In this document: in pieces, positions 1 through 7,377 of the stretch
Numbering within the stretch: position 1 is the stretch's first letter
How the letters are laid out: each line of letters opens with the position of its first letter
Assembly (NCBI GenBank): GCA_031549535.1
Contig: JAVBPP010000075.1
Location: 1-14,465, forward strand
Direction: 5' to 3'
From: JAVBPP01 sp031549535
GTDB lineage: Bacteria; Bacillota; Clostridia; Oscillospirales; Acutalibacteraceae
DNA length: 14,465 nucleotides
Translations under genes and position numbers: made by a program
The notes under the pieces: model-generated
What the model saw: only the letters and a program-made list of their open reading frames with translations
Told to the model about the DNA's origin: nothing
The model's database searches: none

Positions 1-2028
1 AAGGGATACAGCCGCTATTTTAGTGAAGAAAAAAACGGCATCATCTTGAGTGATGCGCAAAGCAGCAATACGCTTTGTATCATGACGGATGAGCAGGATG
101 TCTCCGCGCAGGAAAGCTGGTTTCGCGGCTCCTGGTTTGACGCGGCCGCCGTTTATTGGGACGATTTCACAAGGCCGGGGAGGCTCAAGCCCCGCAGCCT
201 GCGCGCGCCGGAGGGCGACATCACCGCCACACTGGCGGCGCATGTGCATATCCCGGCCGGGGAAACAAGGCGGATTCGTTTTGCTCTCACTTGGTGCAGC
301 CCTGATTATAGTAACTATTCTATGCCCGCCCCGTTTGAAGAGGGGGAGCCGAACCCCAACATCTGGAGGAATTACTACGCCAAGGCTTTTCCGGACGCAA
401 AGACCGCAGGGCGGTATGCATTGGAACACTGGGATACATTGCAGGAGAAAACACGGCGCTACACCGACGCATTGCTGGATTCTTCTCTGCCGCGTGAAGC
501 GTTGGATGCCGTGCTTGCCAATAGTTCCATCCTAAAATCCCCCACCTGTATCCGCTTGGAAGACGGCTCTTTTTGGGCGTTTGAGGGCTGCAGCCAGAAC
601 GCGGGGAGCTGCGAGGGCAGCTGTTCTCACGTTTGGGCATACCAATACGCGCTGGCCTTTTTGTTCCCGCGCTTGGAGCTTTCCATGCGGGATATGGAGA
701 TGCGCTACGCCCTGCGGGAGGACGGAGGCCTGTTGTTTCGCATTCGCCTGCCTGCGGGAAAATCGTTCTGGGAGCACCGGCCTTGTGTAGATGGACACAT
801 GGCATCCATCTTCAACTGTTACCGCGAATGGAAAATCAGTGGGGATGATGCCTGGCTGCGCGGCAACTGGGGAAACTTGAAAAAGATGATGGCCTTTGCC
901 TGGGCGCCCACAAACACGGATCGCTGGGATCCGGAGAAAAGGGGCTATTTGGACGGCATTCAACACCATACGCTGGACATGGAGCTCTACGGAGCAAACT
1001 CCTGGCTCTCGGGCATGTATCTGCTGGCGCTGTGGACGATGGCGGAGATGGCGCAATTTTTGGGCGACAACGCGTCGGAGCAGGCATACCGCTCTATGTA
1101 TGAAACAGGGCGAAAGTGGGTCAATGCAAACCTGTTCAACGGCTCCTATTTTTATCAAAAGCTGGACTACACGGACTTTGGCGAGCTGGAGCGCTTTTTG
1201 AACGATGCGGCGCAACCCGAACATGAAAAAGTGAAACTGATGAGCTACTGGGACGGTGAGCACAGCGAGATTAAATACCAAATTAACGAGGGCTGCGGCA
1301 TTGATCAAATTTTGGCGGATTACCACGCCCTGCTTTTGGGCGCTGCCCCGGTTTTTGACAGGGATAAGCAGCGGACAGCTCTGCGCAGCCTATACAAGAA
1401 CAATTTTAAATGTATGCGTGACGTGACAAACTATTGCCGTGTCTATGCGGCAAACGACGAAGAGGGGTTGCTGATTTGCTCCTTCCCGCAGGGCGCGCGG
1501 CACGCAGTCATCACCGTGCCCTATACCACGGAGTGCATGAACGGGTTTGAATATCAGGCCGCCGTTCATATGATAGCCATGGGACTGGAGGAAGAGGGGC
1601 TTAGCGTCGTGCGCGCAGTACGCAGCCGTTACGACGGGCGTGTGCGCAACCCATATAACGAAATGGAGTGTGGCTCGCACTACGCCCGCTCCATGGCCTC
1701 TTATTCGCTTTTATTGGTTTACAGCGGTTTTTGCTACGACCTGAGCAAGGGTTCCATTGGCTTTTTCCCCTTACACGGTGGCGAACAACAGTTTTTCTTT
1801 GCAGTGGGTAACGCTTATGGCACAGTAAAATTGGAGGGGTGCGGCATGATTCTCACACTGCTCTCCGGCACCCTGAACCTGCGGAGCCTCGCCTTTCCCG
1901 GTGTTCATACGCAAACAAGAATGGCCATAAACGGAAAGGATGTGCCCATTCAGGTGCGCAATGGCGCAGCGTTTTTCGATTTGGTGCAACTGCATGCGGA
2001 TGATTGCGTTGCGCTGCTATGCACTTAG
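1..2028 (+). CDS. GH116-family glycosidase (GBA2-like beta-glucosidase), 5'-truncated by the window edge
   Basis: Reading frame 1 is open from the first base, so the true start lies upstream; the TTG at 46 is internal. About 675 residues are visible. GH116 enzymes (human GBA2, bacterial beta-glucosidases and xylosidases) are retaining glycosidases with a beta-rich N-terminal domain and a C-terminal (alpha/alpha)6 catalytic domain. The part ending near base 500 looks like the first. The catalytic part has the family blocks FPRLELSMRDMEM, DGIQHHTLDMELYG and NSWLSGMYLLALW. By rough memory alignment with GBA2, the nucleophile would be the Glu at 613-615 (SCEGSCSHVW) and the acid/base the Asp at 976-978 (HHTLDMELYG). 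No membrane helix is visible, so it is probably cytoplasmic, acting on beta-linked oligosaccharides or glycosides. Substrate is not predictable. It is its own transcription unit, ended by the terminator at 2061. Family call is firm; catalytic residues are tentative. Confidence 0.85.
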   Translation, partial: KGYSRYFSEEKNGIILSDAQSSNTLCIMTDEQDVSAQESWFRGSWFDAAAVYWDDFTRPGRLKPRSLRAPEGDITATLAAHVHIPAGETRRIRFALTWCSPDYSNYSMPAPFEEGEPNPNIWRNYYAKAFPDAKTAGRYALEHWDTLQEKTRRYTDALLDSSLPREALDAVLANSSILKSPTCIRLEDGSFWAFEGCSQNAGSCEGSCSHVWAYQYALAFLFPRLELSMRDMEMRYALREDGGLLFRIRLPAGKSFWEHRPCVDGHMASIFNCYREWKISGDDAWLRGNWGNLKKMMAFAWAPTNTDRWDPEKRGYLDGIQHHTLDMELYGANSWLSGMYLLALWTMAEMAQFLGDNASEQAYRSMYETGRKWVNANLFNGSYFYQKLDYTDFGELERFLNDAAQPEHEKVKLMSYWDGEHSEIKYQINEGCGIDQILADYHALLLGAAPVFDRDKQRTALRSLYKNNFKCMRDVTNYCRVYAANDEEGLLICSFPQGARHAVITVPYTTECMNGFEYQAAVHMIAMGLEEEGLSVVRAVRSRYDGRVRNPYNEMECGSHYARSMASYSLLLVYSGFCYDLSKGSIGFFPLHGGEQQFFFAVGNAYGTVKLEGCGMILTLLSGTLNLRSLAFPGVHTQTRMAINGKDVPIQVRNGAAFFDLVQLHADDCVALLCT

Positions 2029-2060
2029 CCGCAGCAATACAAGCGATGGTACAATAGGGC

Positions 2061-2091
2061 AAGGCGGAAGAGCGTTTCTTCCGCCTTTTTT
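2061..2091 (+). terminator. Rho-independent terminator after the GH116 gene
   Basis: A perfect 11-bp stem (2061-2071 with 2077-2087, core GGCGGAAGA) closes a 5-nt loop and runs into a T tract (2086-2091). It begins 32 bp after the GH116 stop codon and separates that gene from the his operon. Confidence 0.9.
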
Positions 2092-2097
2092 GTGCTG

Positions 2098-2255
2098 ATA
2101 CTAATCCCAAGCAGAAACCTCGATATCTTTGCGGTCTTTTTCGCGCTGTGTTTTGTTGTCCTCCTTGCCGGACAAGAGTCCGGCAGCGTCGTCCGCCGCG
2201 CACAACGCGAAAAATCCGCGCAAATCTATTCGAGTTTTCTACTTGGAATTAGTAT
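2098..2255. repeat. MITE-like 158-bp imperfect palindrome, copy 1
   Basis: The ends are inverted repeats: ATACTAATCCCAAG at the left and its near complement CTTGGAATTAGTAT at the right. The arms pair imperfectly along the whole length to a perfect 8-bp apex (TGCCGGAC 2166-2173, loop AAGA, GTCCGGCA 2178-2185). Flanking the apex are direct, not inverted, repeats: GTTGTCCTCC (2155-2164) and GTCGTCCGCC (2188-2197). The same core and spacing recur in copy 2 at 5562. There is no coding capacity. The ends are compatible with insertion at a TA dinucleotide, but no longer target duplication is seen. It lies between the GH116 terminator and the his promoters. It is most likely a non-autonomous mobile palindrome; the name MITE is an inference. 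Confidence 0.8.
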
Positions 2256-2294
2256 GAAGTTATGGAAATTTAAGGACAGACTGTGTCAAAAGTA

Positions 2295-2323
2295 TAGAAA
2301 TATAGTCATTTCTATGCTATACT
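2295..2323 (+). promoter_or_regulatory. Candidate promoter P1 (extended -10)
   Basis: TATACT at 2318-2323 is preceded by TG at 2315-2316, which makes an extended -10 element. A weak -35 (TAGAAA, 2295-2300) sits 17 bp upstream. The start would fall near 2330, inside the dyad at 2321-2340, so that dyad is well placed for an operator. Confidence 0.45.
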
Positions 2324-2340
2324 GGAGCTATCACTCCGGT
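2321..2340. promoter_or_regulatory. Dyad overlapping the P1 start (possible operator)
   Basis: ACTGGAG (2321-2327) and CTCCGGT (2334-2340) are inverted around six bases; six of seven pairs are Watson-Crick and one is G-T. It overlaps the -10 box and the expected start of P1, so only its right half would be transcribed. That suits a DNA-binding repressor site better than an RNA hairpin. No regulator gene is visible nearby. It could be chance. Confidence 0.3.
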
Positions 2341-2380
2341 GCCTGCAATGCATTTGCGATAAAGAAGCGGAGGCTGTGTC

Positions 2381-2409
2381 TTGACAAAACGAATTTATTA
2401 TGATAGCAT
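2381..2409 (+). promoter_or_regulatory. Candidate promoter P2 for hisZ operon
   Basis: A perfect TTGACA (-35, 2381-2386) is followed by a 17-bp spacer and TAGCAT (-10, 2404-2409; four of six match TATAAT). The start would be near 2416, giving a leader of roughly 48 nt before hisZ. This is the best sigma-A type match in the region. Confidence 0.5.
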
Positions 2410-2463
2410 GGTAGCACGCTAAAGCGAAACGGCGTATACTATATTAAAAAAGTGAGTTGCAAC

Positions 2464-3636
2464 ATGAAACGCTATTCTTTAATTACCCCCGAGGGAACGC
2501 GGGATTTGTTGTTTGAGGAATGCGCGGCGCGGCGCGAGGTAGAACGGGCGCTTGCTTGCCTGTTTAAAAGCAGAGCCTACCATAAGGTTATTACCCCGAC
2601 GATGGAGTTTTACGATGTGTTTCATCGTGAATCCGCGGGGCGGCCGATGGAAACACTTTACAGCTCCATCGATTCCCAGGGGAGAATGCTGGTTCTGCGT
2701 GCAGACAGTACCCTACCGATTGCCCGCATAGCCGCTACGCGCCTGCGGGATGCCCAGTATCCGCTGCGCCTTTATTACAACCAAAGCGTGTTTCGCCGCA
2801 ACCCGCGCTACGCCGGGTTGAATGACGAAACCACGCAGGGCGGCATTGAACTGATAGGCGCCTGTGGTTTGAAGGCGGATTTGGAAGTGCTGATGCTGGC
2901 CATTGATGCGCTGCAGGCCTGCGGTGCGCAGGACTTTCGCATTGAATTGGGGCATGCCGGGTTTTTTATTGCCCTGCTGGATGAGCTGAAGGCCGATGCC
3001 CAGACACGGGAAGAAATTCTGGAATTGATTGAGGCAAAGAATTACGGCGCACTCAATGATTTGTTGGATACATTGGGGGATGAGGAACAGACAGCGGCTA
3101 TTCGCTCTCTGCCGCGCTTGTTTGGCGGAGCCGAGGTGTTGGATAAGGCCGCCGCACTTTCCGCCAGCGAACAGGCCTGTGAAGCGCTGGAATATCTGCG
3201 CTCCATCTATGCGCTGCTCAGCGAAGCCGGGCTTGCCGGGCTCGTGAGCATCGACTTGGGGCTTGTGCACCGCAGCAATTACTATACGGGAATCCTGTTC
3301 CGCGGCTATGCGGCGGGCTCCGGCGCAACGGTGCTCTCCGGCGGGCGCTACGATATGCTGCTGCGTGAGTTCGGCAAAGACTTGCCGGCCATCGGCTTCG
3401 GCGTGGAAACGGACGCGCTTGCGCAGGTGCTACTGCTGCAGAACCGGGATTTATCGCCAAAGCCGGCAGATGTATTGGTTTACGGTGCTGCGGGCTGTGA
3501 ATTGAGAGCCCTGCAGAAAATCAAGGAGCTGACTGAAAGTGGCCTGTGCTGTGAGAGCAGCCTTGCGCAAACGCAGGAACAGGCAAGGGCGTATGCAAAA
3601 GAAAAGGGCATTGCCCGGGTGGAAGTTATAGAATAA
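2464..3636 (+). CDS. hisZ: ATP phosphoribosyltransferase regulatory subunit HisZ
   Basis: HisZ is a catalytically inactive histidyl-tRNA-synthetase paralogue that assembles with short-form HisG to make active, histidine-inhibitable ATP phosphoribosyltransferase, the first step of histidine synthesis. The 390-residue product opens with MKRYSLITPEGTRDLL, typical of the family. Class II synthetase-like segments follow: RREVERALACLF with ITPTMEFYDVF (motif 1 region), LRLYYNQSVFRRNPRY (motif 2) and LSGGRYDMLLREFG with AIGFGVE (motif 3 region), then a short C-terminal domain. The ATG at 2464 is preferred because GTGAG (2452-2456) can serve as a weak ribosome site and homologues begin at MKRY. The in-frame GTG at 2452 would add four residues and is the alternative. 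Followed 16 bp later by hisG, its partner. Confidence 0.93.
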   Translation: MKRYSLITPEGTRDLLFEECAARREVERALACLFKSRAYHKVITPTMEFYDVFHRESAGRPMETLYSSIDSQGRMLVLRADSTLPIARIAATRLRDAQYPLRLYYNQSVFRRNPRYAGLNDETTQGGIELIGACGLKADLEVLMLAIDALQACGAQDFRIELGHAGFFIALLDELKADAQTREEILELIEAKNYGALNDLLDTLGDEEQTAAIRSLPRLFGGAEVLDKAAALSASEQACEALEYLRSIYALLSEAGLAGLVSIDLGLVHRSNYYTGILFRGYAAGSGATVLSGGRYDMLLREFGKDLPAIGFGVETDALAQVLLLQNRDLSPKPADVLVYGAAGCELRALQKIKELTESGLCCESSLAQTQEQARAYAKEKGIARVEVIE

Positions 3637-3652
3637 GAAAGGAGCCGATTGC

Positions 3653-4285
3653 ATGAGACCGATACGAATTGCGCTGACTAAAGGCAGGCTGGAAAAAAAG
3701 TCCATTCAGCTGTTCCAAACCATGGGGCTTAACTGCGACGAGCTGATTAACAAGGGACGCAGACTGATTCTGCCCGTAGAGAACTATGAGGTGGTGTTGG
3801 CGAAGGCGACGGATGTTGTGACCTATGTGCAGCATGGCTCCTGCGATATCGGCATTGTCGGCAAAGATACCATAGCGGAAAACGGCTCCGGCGTCTATGA
3901 GGTAACAGCTTTGCCCTTCGGCAAATGCCGCTTTGCGCTGGCCGGGCTGGAGGGGAAGGACTTTTATTCCGGCCACAACGAAAAAACCGTGGCCACAAAA
4001 TATCCCAGTGTTGCCCGCGGTTTTTTTGAAGATAAGGGCATGGATGTCAATATCATCAAGATTGAGGGCTCCGTGGAATTGGCGCCCCTGCTGGGGCTTG
4101 CGGATGCGATTGTGGATATTGTGGAGACTGGGAACACCCTGCGCGAAAACGGGCTTGTGGTGTATGAAGATATTTTGCCGGTTTCTGCACGGGTCATCGT
4201 CAATATGGCGAGCATGAAGCTGCGCAAGGAGGAAGTGGAAAGCCTGCTTGCGGATATCGAGGTTGCCAAGGAGGTCTGTGAATGA
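3653..4285 (+). CDS. hisG: ATP phosphoribosyltransferase, short form (HisG-S)
   Basis: It catalyses ATP + PRPP to N1-(5-phosphoribosyl)-ATP, the committed step of histidine biosynthesis. The 210 residues match the short HisG class, which lacks the C-terminal regulatory domain and needs HisZ, encoded just upstream. It starts RIALTKGRLEKK. It also has the central DIGIVGKDT segment (65-73) and the PRPP-binding loop DAIVDIVETGNTL (151-163). The ribosome site AGAAAGGAGC is well spaced before the ATG. The stop overlaps the hisD start in an ATGA, so the two genes are translationally coupled. Confidence 0.97.
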   Translation: MRPIRIALTKGRLEKKSIQLFQTMGLNCDELINKGRRLILPVENYEVVLAKATDVVTYVQHGSCDIGIVGKDTIAENGSGVYEVTALPFGKCRFALAGLEGKDFYSGHNEKTVATKYPSVARGFFEDKGMDVNIIKIEGSVELAPLLGLADAIVDIVETGNTLRENGLVVYEDILPVSARVIVNMASMKLRKEEVESLLADIEVAKEVCE

Positions 4286-5568
4286 TACGCATTACAAAGG
4301 CGGACGGCTTTGCGGAGCAGGCTGTGTTCAGCCAACTAAAAACCAGGAGCGGCGAGGTGAACCGGCAGGTCACGGCCGCTGTGAACGAAATTCTCTACGA
4401 AGTGAAAATGAACGGCGACGATGCTGTGCGCGAATATACCGAGCGCTTTGACGGAACGGCTCCGCAGCAGTTTTTACTTACCCACGCGGATATGGAAAAC
4501 GCCATGAAAAGCCGCAGCTCTAATTTTATTTTTGCCCTGCATAAGGCAGCAGAGAACATCCGCGCCTTTCATGAGCGCCAGAAGCAGAACAGCTGGTTTC
4601 AGAGCATGCAAAACGGTTCCATAGTTGGGCAGCGCATTCGCGGGCTGAATCGCGTGGGCATCTATGTCCCCGGTGGCACAGCTGCTTACCCTTCCTCCGT
4701 GCTCATGAACGCCATTCCGGCTAAAATCGCCGGGGTGAAGGAGTTGATTATGGCTACGCCGCCCATGAAGGACGGCAGCGCAAATCCGGATATCCTTGCC
4801 GCCGCCGCAGTGGCGGGCGTGGATAAGGTCTACTTAATGGGCGGTGCACAGGCAATCGCCGCGCTGGCCTACGGCACGGAGAGCATGCAGCGCGTAGATA
4901 AAATTGTCGGCCCCGGCAATATCTATGTGGCAACGGCGAAAAAACTGCTTTTTGGTGAAGTGGATATTGATATGGTCGCCGGGCCGAGCGAGATTCTGAT
5001 TATCGCGGACGAGAGCGCGAATCCCAAGTTTTTGGCGGCGGACTTGATGAGCCAGGCGGAGCATGATGTGCTCGCCAGCGCCATTCTGCTCACAACGTCC
5101 CCGCGCATTGCGCAGGAGACCTATGCGGAGCTGGAAAAGCAGATAGAAACCCTCTCCCGCCGGGAAATGATAGACCGCTCGCTCACAGATTACGGAGCCA
5201 TCATTATTTGCGACAGTGTGGAACAGGCGCTTGCCTTTTCGGAGGAGATTGCACCGGAACACTTGGAAATTTGCCTGGAAAACCCGACGGAATATATTGG
5301 AAAAATTGACAATGCCGGTTCCGTTTTTTTGGGCAACTATTCCCCGGAAAGCCTGGGGGACTATTACGCGGGGCCGAACCATGTTTTGCCAACGGGCGGC
5401 ACTGCGCGTTTCTTCTCGCCGCTTGGCGTTGACAGCTTCTTGAAAAAGTCCTCCTTTATTTATTATACCTATGACGCCCTGTCGGATGCGCGCGAGGATA
5501 TCGTGGAGCTGGCAGAGGCTGAGGGACTGACCGCGCACGCCAACTCCGTAGAAGTTCGTTTTTATTAG
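4282..5568 (+). CDS. hisD: Histidinol dehydrogenase
   Basis: A zinc enzyme that performs the last two NAD-dependent oxidations, L-histidinol to histidinal to histidine. The product has 428 residues, the usual length. Expected residues sit at nearly the E. coli positions: zinc ligands Gln258, His261, Asp360 and His419, and catalytic Glu326-His327 in IAPEHLE. The nucleotide-binding blocks VGIYVPGGTAAYPSSV and KIVGPGNIYVATAKK are intact. The start overlaps hisG by ATGA. The 3' end is odd: the final Tyr codon and TAG stop lie inside the left terminal repeat of the palindrome beginning at 5562. That element may therefore have replaced the original last codons; the conserved TAHANSVEVR end is retained, so activity should not be affected. 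Confidence 0.97.
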   Translation: MIRITKADGFAEQAVFSQLKTRSGEVNRQVTAAVNEILYEVKMNGDDAVREYTERFDGTAPQQFLLTHADMENAMKSRSSNFIFALHKAAENIRAFHERQKQNSWFQSMQNGSIVGQRIRGLNRVGIYVPGGTAAYPSSVLMNAIPAKIAGVKELIMATPPMKDGSANPDILAAAAVAGVDKVYLMGGAQAIAALAYGTESMQRVDKIVGPGNIYVATAKKLLFGEVDIDMVAGPSEILIIADESANPKFLAADLMSQAEHDVLASAILLTTSPRIAQETYAELEKQIETLSRREMIDRSLTDYGAIIICDSVEQALAFSEEIAPEHLEICLENPTEYIGKIDNAGSVFLGNYSPESLGDYYAGPNHVLPTGGTARFFSPLGVDSFLKKSSFIYYTYDALSDAREDIVELAEAEGLTAHANSVEVRFY

Positions 5569-5723
5569 TCCGCCAACAAAACCTTGCCAAATCTTGGTGG
5601 TATTTTTGCCGTCAGCCTGCGTTGTCCTCCTTGCTTTACGACAGTAAAGCCGCGTCGTCCGCCTTGACTGACGACAAAAACCCTCACCAATCTTTTGGCA
5701 AACTTTCATTGGCAGACTAATAA
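5562..5723. repeat. MITE-like 162-bp imperfect palindrome, copy 2, between hisD and hisC
   Basis: Perfect 9-bp terminal inverted repeats TTATTAGTC (5562-5570) and GACTAATAA (5715-5723) extend into long, imperfectly paired arms. The apex is GCTTTAC (5633-5639), loop GACA, GTAAAGC (5644-5650). As in copy 1, direct repeats GTTGTCCTCC (5621-5630) and GTCGTCCGCC (5654-5663) flank the apex at a start-to-start distance of 33 bp. The outer arms differ from copy 1. The element overlaps the hisD stop and ends just before the hisC ribosome site (AGGAAG, 5725-5730). Transcribed, it would form a very long hairpin between the two genes. No T tract follows, so it is not a conventional terminator; it may affect mRNA decay or relative expression. 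Confidence 0.85.
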
Positions 5724-5738
5724 TAGGAAGTAGGATAT

Positions 5739-6797
5739 ATGCCATTTCAACTCAATGATAAAATTAAAAACTTAAGCCCCTATGACCCGATAACAGGCAA
5801 CTACCCCATCCGCCTGGACGCAAACGAATCCTTCCTAGCACCGGATGAGCCGACGCTGGAGGCGATTACACGAGCGGTACAGGGGGCTGCGTTTAACCGC
5901 TATCCGGACCCTTACGCCGGAGAGCTGTGCCGGGGCTTTGCGGCGTTTTACGGGGTTGACCCGCAGCTGTGCGTTGCAGGGAACGGCTCGGACGAATTGC
6001 TGAGTCTGTTGGCGCAGGCTTTTCTGCAAAAAGGGGAAAAGCTGCTCAGTTTTACCCCCGATTTTTCCATGTATCGCTTTTACGGCACCATCAGCGAAAC
6101 AGAGCAGGTGGTTCTGGAGAAAAGCGCGGCGCTGCAGCTTGATGTCGAGGCCGCCATTCAAACCGCCGCGCAGCAGGACGTAAAGCTGATTTTGTTTTCA
6201 AATCCCTGCAACCCAACCTCGCTTGGCATGAGCCGCGCCGATGTATTGCGCTTGGTGGAACATACACAGGCGCTTGTGGTCGTGGATGAGGCGTATATGG
6301 ATTTTTATGACCAATCCGTGCTGGACTGTGTGGCAGAGTATGAAAATTTGGTCGTCCTGCGCACCTGCTCGAAGGCGATTGGTATGGCGTCGCTCCGCTT
6401 GGGCTTTGCCGTGGCGAATGAAACCGTTATCCGCGCTTTTCGCGCGGTGAAATCCCCTTACAATGTCAACGCCCTGTCACAAGCAATCGGAACTGTGGTG
6501 TTTTCTGAGCCGGAGAAGCTGCGTAAGGGCATCTGTTCCATCTGCGCTTCGCGGGATTCTCTTAAAGCGGGGCTGCAGGCGTTGCAATTGCCGCAGATTG
6601 TTTGCCTGGGCGCGGACGCCAACTTCCTATACTGCAGCGCGCAAAATGCGGAGGCTTTGTTTGCTTTCCTTATGAACAGAGGAATCATCATCCGCAGCTT
6701 TGGCGAACATCTGCGCATCACGGCAGGAAAGCCGGAAGAAAACAGCGCATTGTTGCAGGCGGTGCAGACCTTTTATGAGAGAGGTGCGGGCGTATGA
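5739..6797 (+). CDS. hisC: Histidinol-phosphate aminotransferase
   Basis: A PLP-dependent fold-type I aminotransferase converting imidazole-acetol phosphate and glutamate to histidinol phosphate and 2-oxoglutarate. The 352 residues are full length. The PLP lysine is Lys212 in RTCSKAIGMASLRLGF, with cofactor contacts Asp183 and Tyr186 (VVDEAYMDF), Asn155 and Asn158 in FSNPCNPTS, and substrate-binding features RLDANES near the N terminus and RIT near the C terminus. The ATG is set by AGGAAG eight bases upstream. It is separated from hisD by the 162-bp palindrome, the only sizeable gap in the operon, and overlaps hisB by ATGA. Position in the cluster supports HisC over related aminotransferases. 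Confidence 0.95.
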   Translation: MPFQLNDKIKNLSPYDPITGNYPIRLDANESFLAPDEPTLEAITRAVQGAAFNRYPDPYAGELCRGFAAFYGVDPQLCVAGNGSDELLSLLAQAFLQKGEKLLSFTPDFSMYRFYGTISETEQVVLEKSAALQLDVEAAIQTAAQQDVKLILFSNPCNPTSLGMSRADVLRLVEHTQALVVVDEAYMDFYDQSVLDCVAEYENLVVLRTCSKAIGMASLRLGFAVANETVIRAFRAVKSPYNVNALSQAIGTVVFSEPEKLRKGICSICASRDSLKAGLQALQLPQIVCLGADANFLYCSAQNAEALFAFLMNRGIIIRSFGEHLRITAGKPEENSALLQAVQTFYERGAGV

Positions 6798-7372
6798 GCA
6801 GAAACGCGCAAATTGAACGAACAACAGGGGAAACCCAAATTACGGCCGCTTTAGATTTGGACGGCGGCGCGGTGGATATTAGCACCGGAATCGGTTTTTT
6901 TGACCATATGCTCCATGCCTTTGCCGTGCACGGCGGGTTTGGGCTTATCCTAAGAGCAATCGGGGATTTGCATGTGGACGCCCACCACACGGTGGAGGAT
7001 ACCGGCATTGTGCTGGGTCAAGCGTTTGCGAAAGCGCTTTCGGATAAGGGCGGCATCGAACGCTACGGCAGTTATTTCATACCCATGGATGAATCGCTGG
7101 CCTTTGCGGGCGTGGATGTCAGCGGACGGCCCTTTTTGGTGTTTGACGCCGCATTTGGTTACACCAGCGTGGGGGAGTATGATTGCTGCCTGACGGAGGA
7201 GTTTTTCCGTGCCTTTGCCTTTAACGCCGGAATCACCCTGCATGCCAAGGCGCTTTACGGTAAAAACGATCATCATAAAATTGAGGCCCTGTTTAAAGCG
7301 CTCGCCCATGCCATGCAAATCGCAGTGCGAAAAAAGGACGGCGGCATCCTCTCAACGAAAGGAACGTTATAA
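6794..7372 (+). CDS. hisB: Imidazoleglycerol-phosphate dehydratase (monofunctional HisB)
   Basis: A metal-dependent enzyme that dehydrates imidazole glycerol phosphate to imidazole-acetol phosphate. At 192 residues it contains only the dehydratase domain, with no histidinol-phosphatase half; a separate phosphatase is expected elsewhere, as in other Firmicutes. Signature motifs are GIGFFDHMLHAFAVHGGF (33-50), the metal-binding HHTVED (64-69) and DHHKIEALFKALAHAM (159-174). The start overlaps the hisC stop. Only 5 bp separate its stop from the hisA-hisI start, although many Firmicute operons carry hisH at this position. Confidence 0.97.
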   Translation: MSRNAQIERTTGETQITAALDLDGGAVDISTGIGFFDHMLHAFAVHGGFGLILRAIGDLHVDAHHTVEDTGIVLGQAFAKALSDKGGIERYGSYFIPMDESLAFAGVDVSGRPFLVFDAAFGYTSVGEYDCCLTEEFFRAFAFNAGITLHAKALYGKNDHHKIEALFKALAHAMQIAVRKKDGGILSTKGTL

Positions 7373-7377
7373 AGCGT

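Larger units (their letters stand above)
2256..2463 (+). promoter_or_regulatory. his operon promoter/leader region
   Basis: This AT-richer 208-bp stretch between copy 1 of the palindrome and hisZ has no convincing gene. It contains two candidate promoters, listed separately, and a further TATACT at 2435-2440 that lacks a good -35 box. Histidine genes in Firmicutes are often controlled by a His T-box, but the T-box antiterminator signature (a TGGNACCGCG-type bulge) and a following terminator are absent here. Transcripts starting at about 2330 or 2416 would have leaders of only about 134 or 48 nt. Confidence 0.6.

Noticed and set aside
46..48. TTG at 46 as the start of the GH116 gene
   Set aside because: The frame is open to base 1 with coherent protein sequence (KGYSRYFSEEKNG...), and GH116 proteins need a longer N-terminal domain, so the gene is cut by the window edge.
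2092..2403. A 103-codon open frame across the intergenic region before hisZ
   Set aside because: It begins at an alternative start inside the terminator's T tract and runs through the palindromic repeat and promoters; its composition is not protein-like and no motif is visible.
2256..2463. A histidine T-box riboswitch before hisZ
   Set aside because: No T-box antiterminator sequence, no specifier-loop arrangement and no intrinsic terminator are present, and the leader is too short.
5562..5723. The hisD-hisC palindrome as a Rho-independent terminator
   Set aside because: The hairpin is not followed by a T tract, and hisC, hisB and the rest continue in the same pathway immediately after it.
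4834..5745. A long open frame of 303 codons on the minus strand across hisD
   Set aside because: hisD on the plus strand carries every expected catalytic and zinc-binding residue; the minus-strand frame is a by-product of codon bias and shows no recognisable domain.
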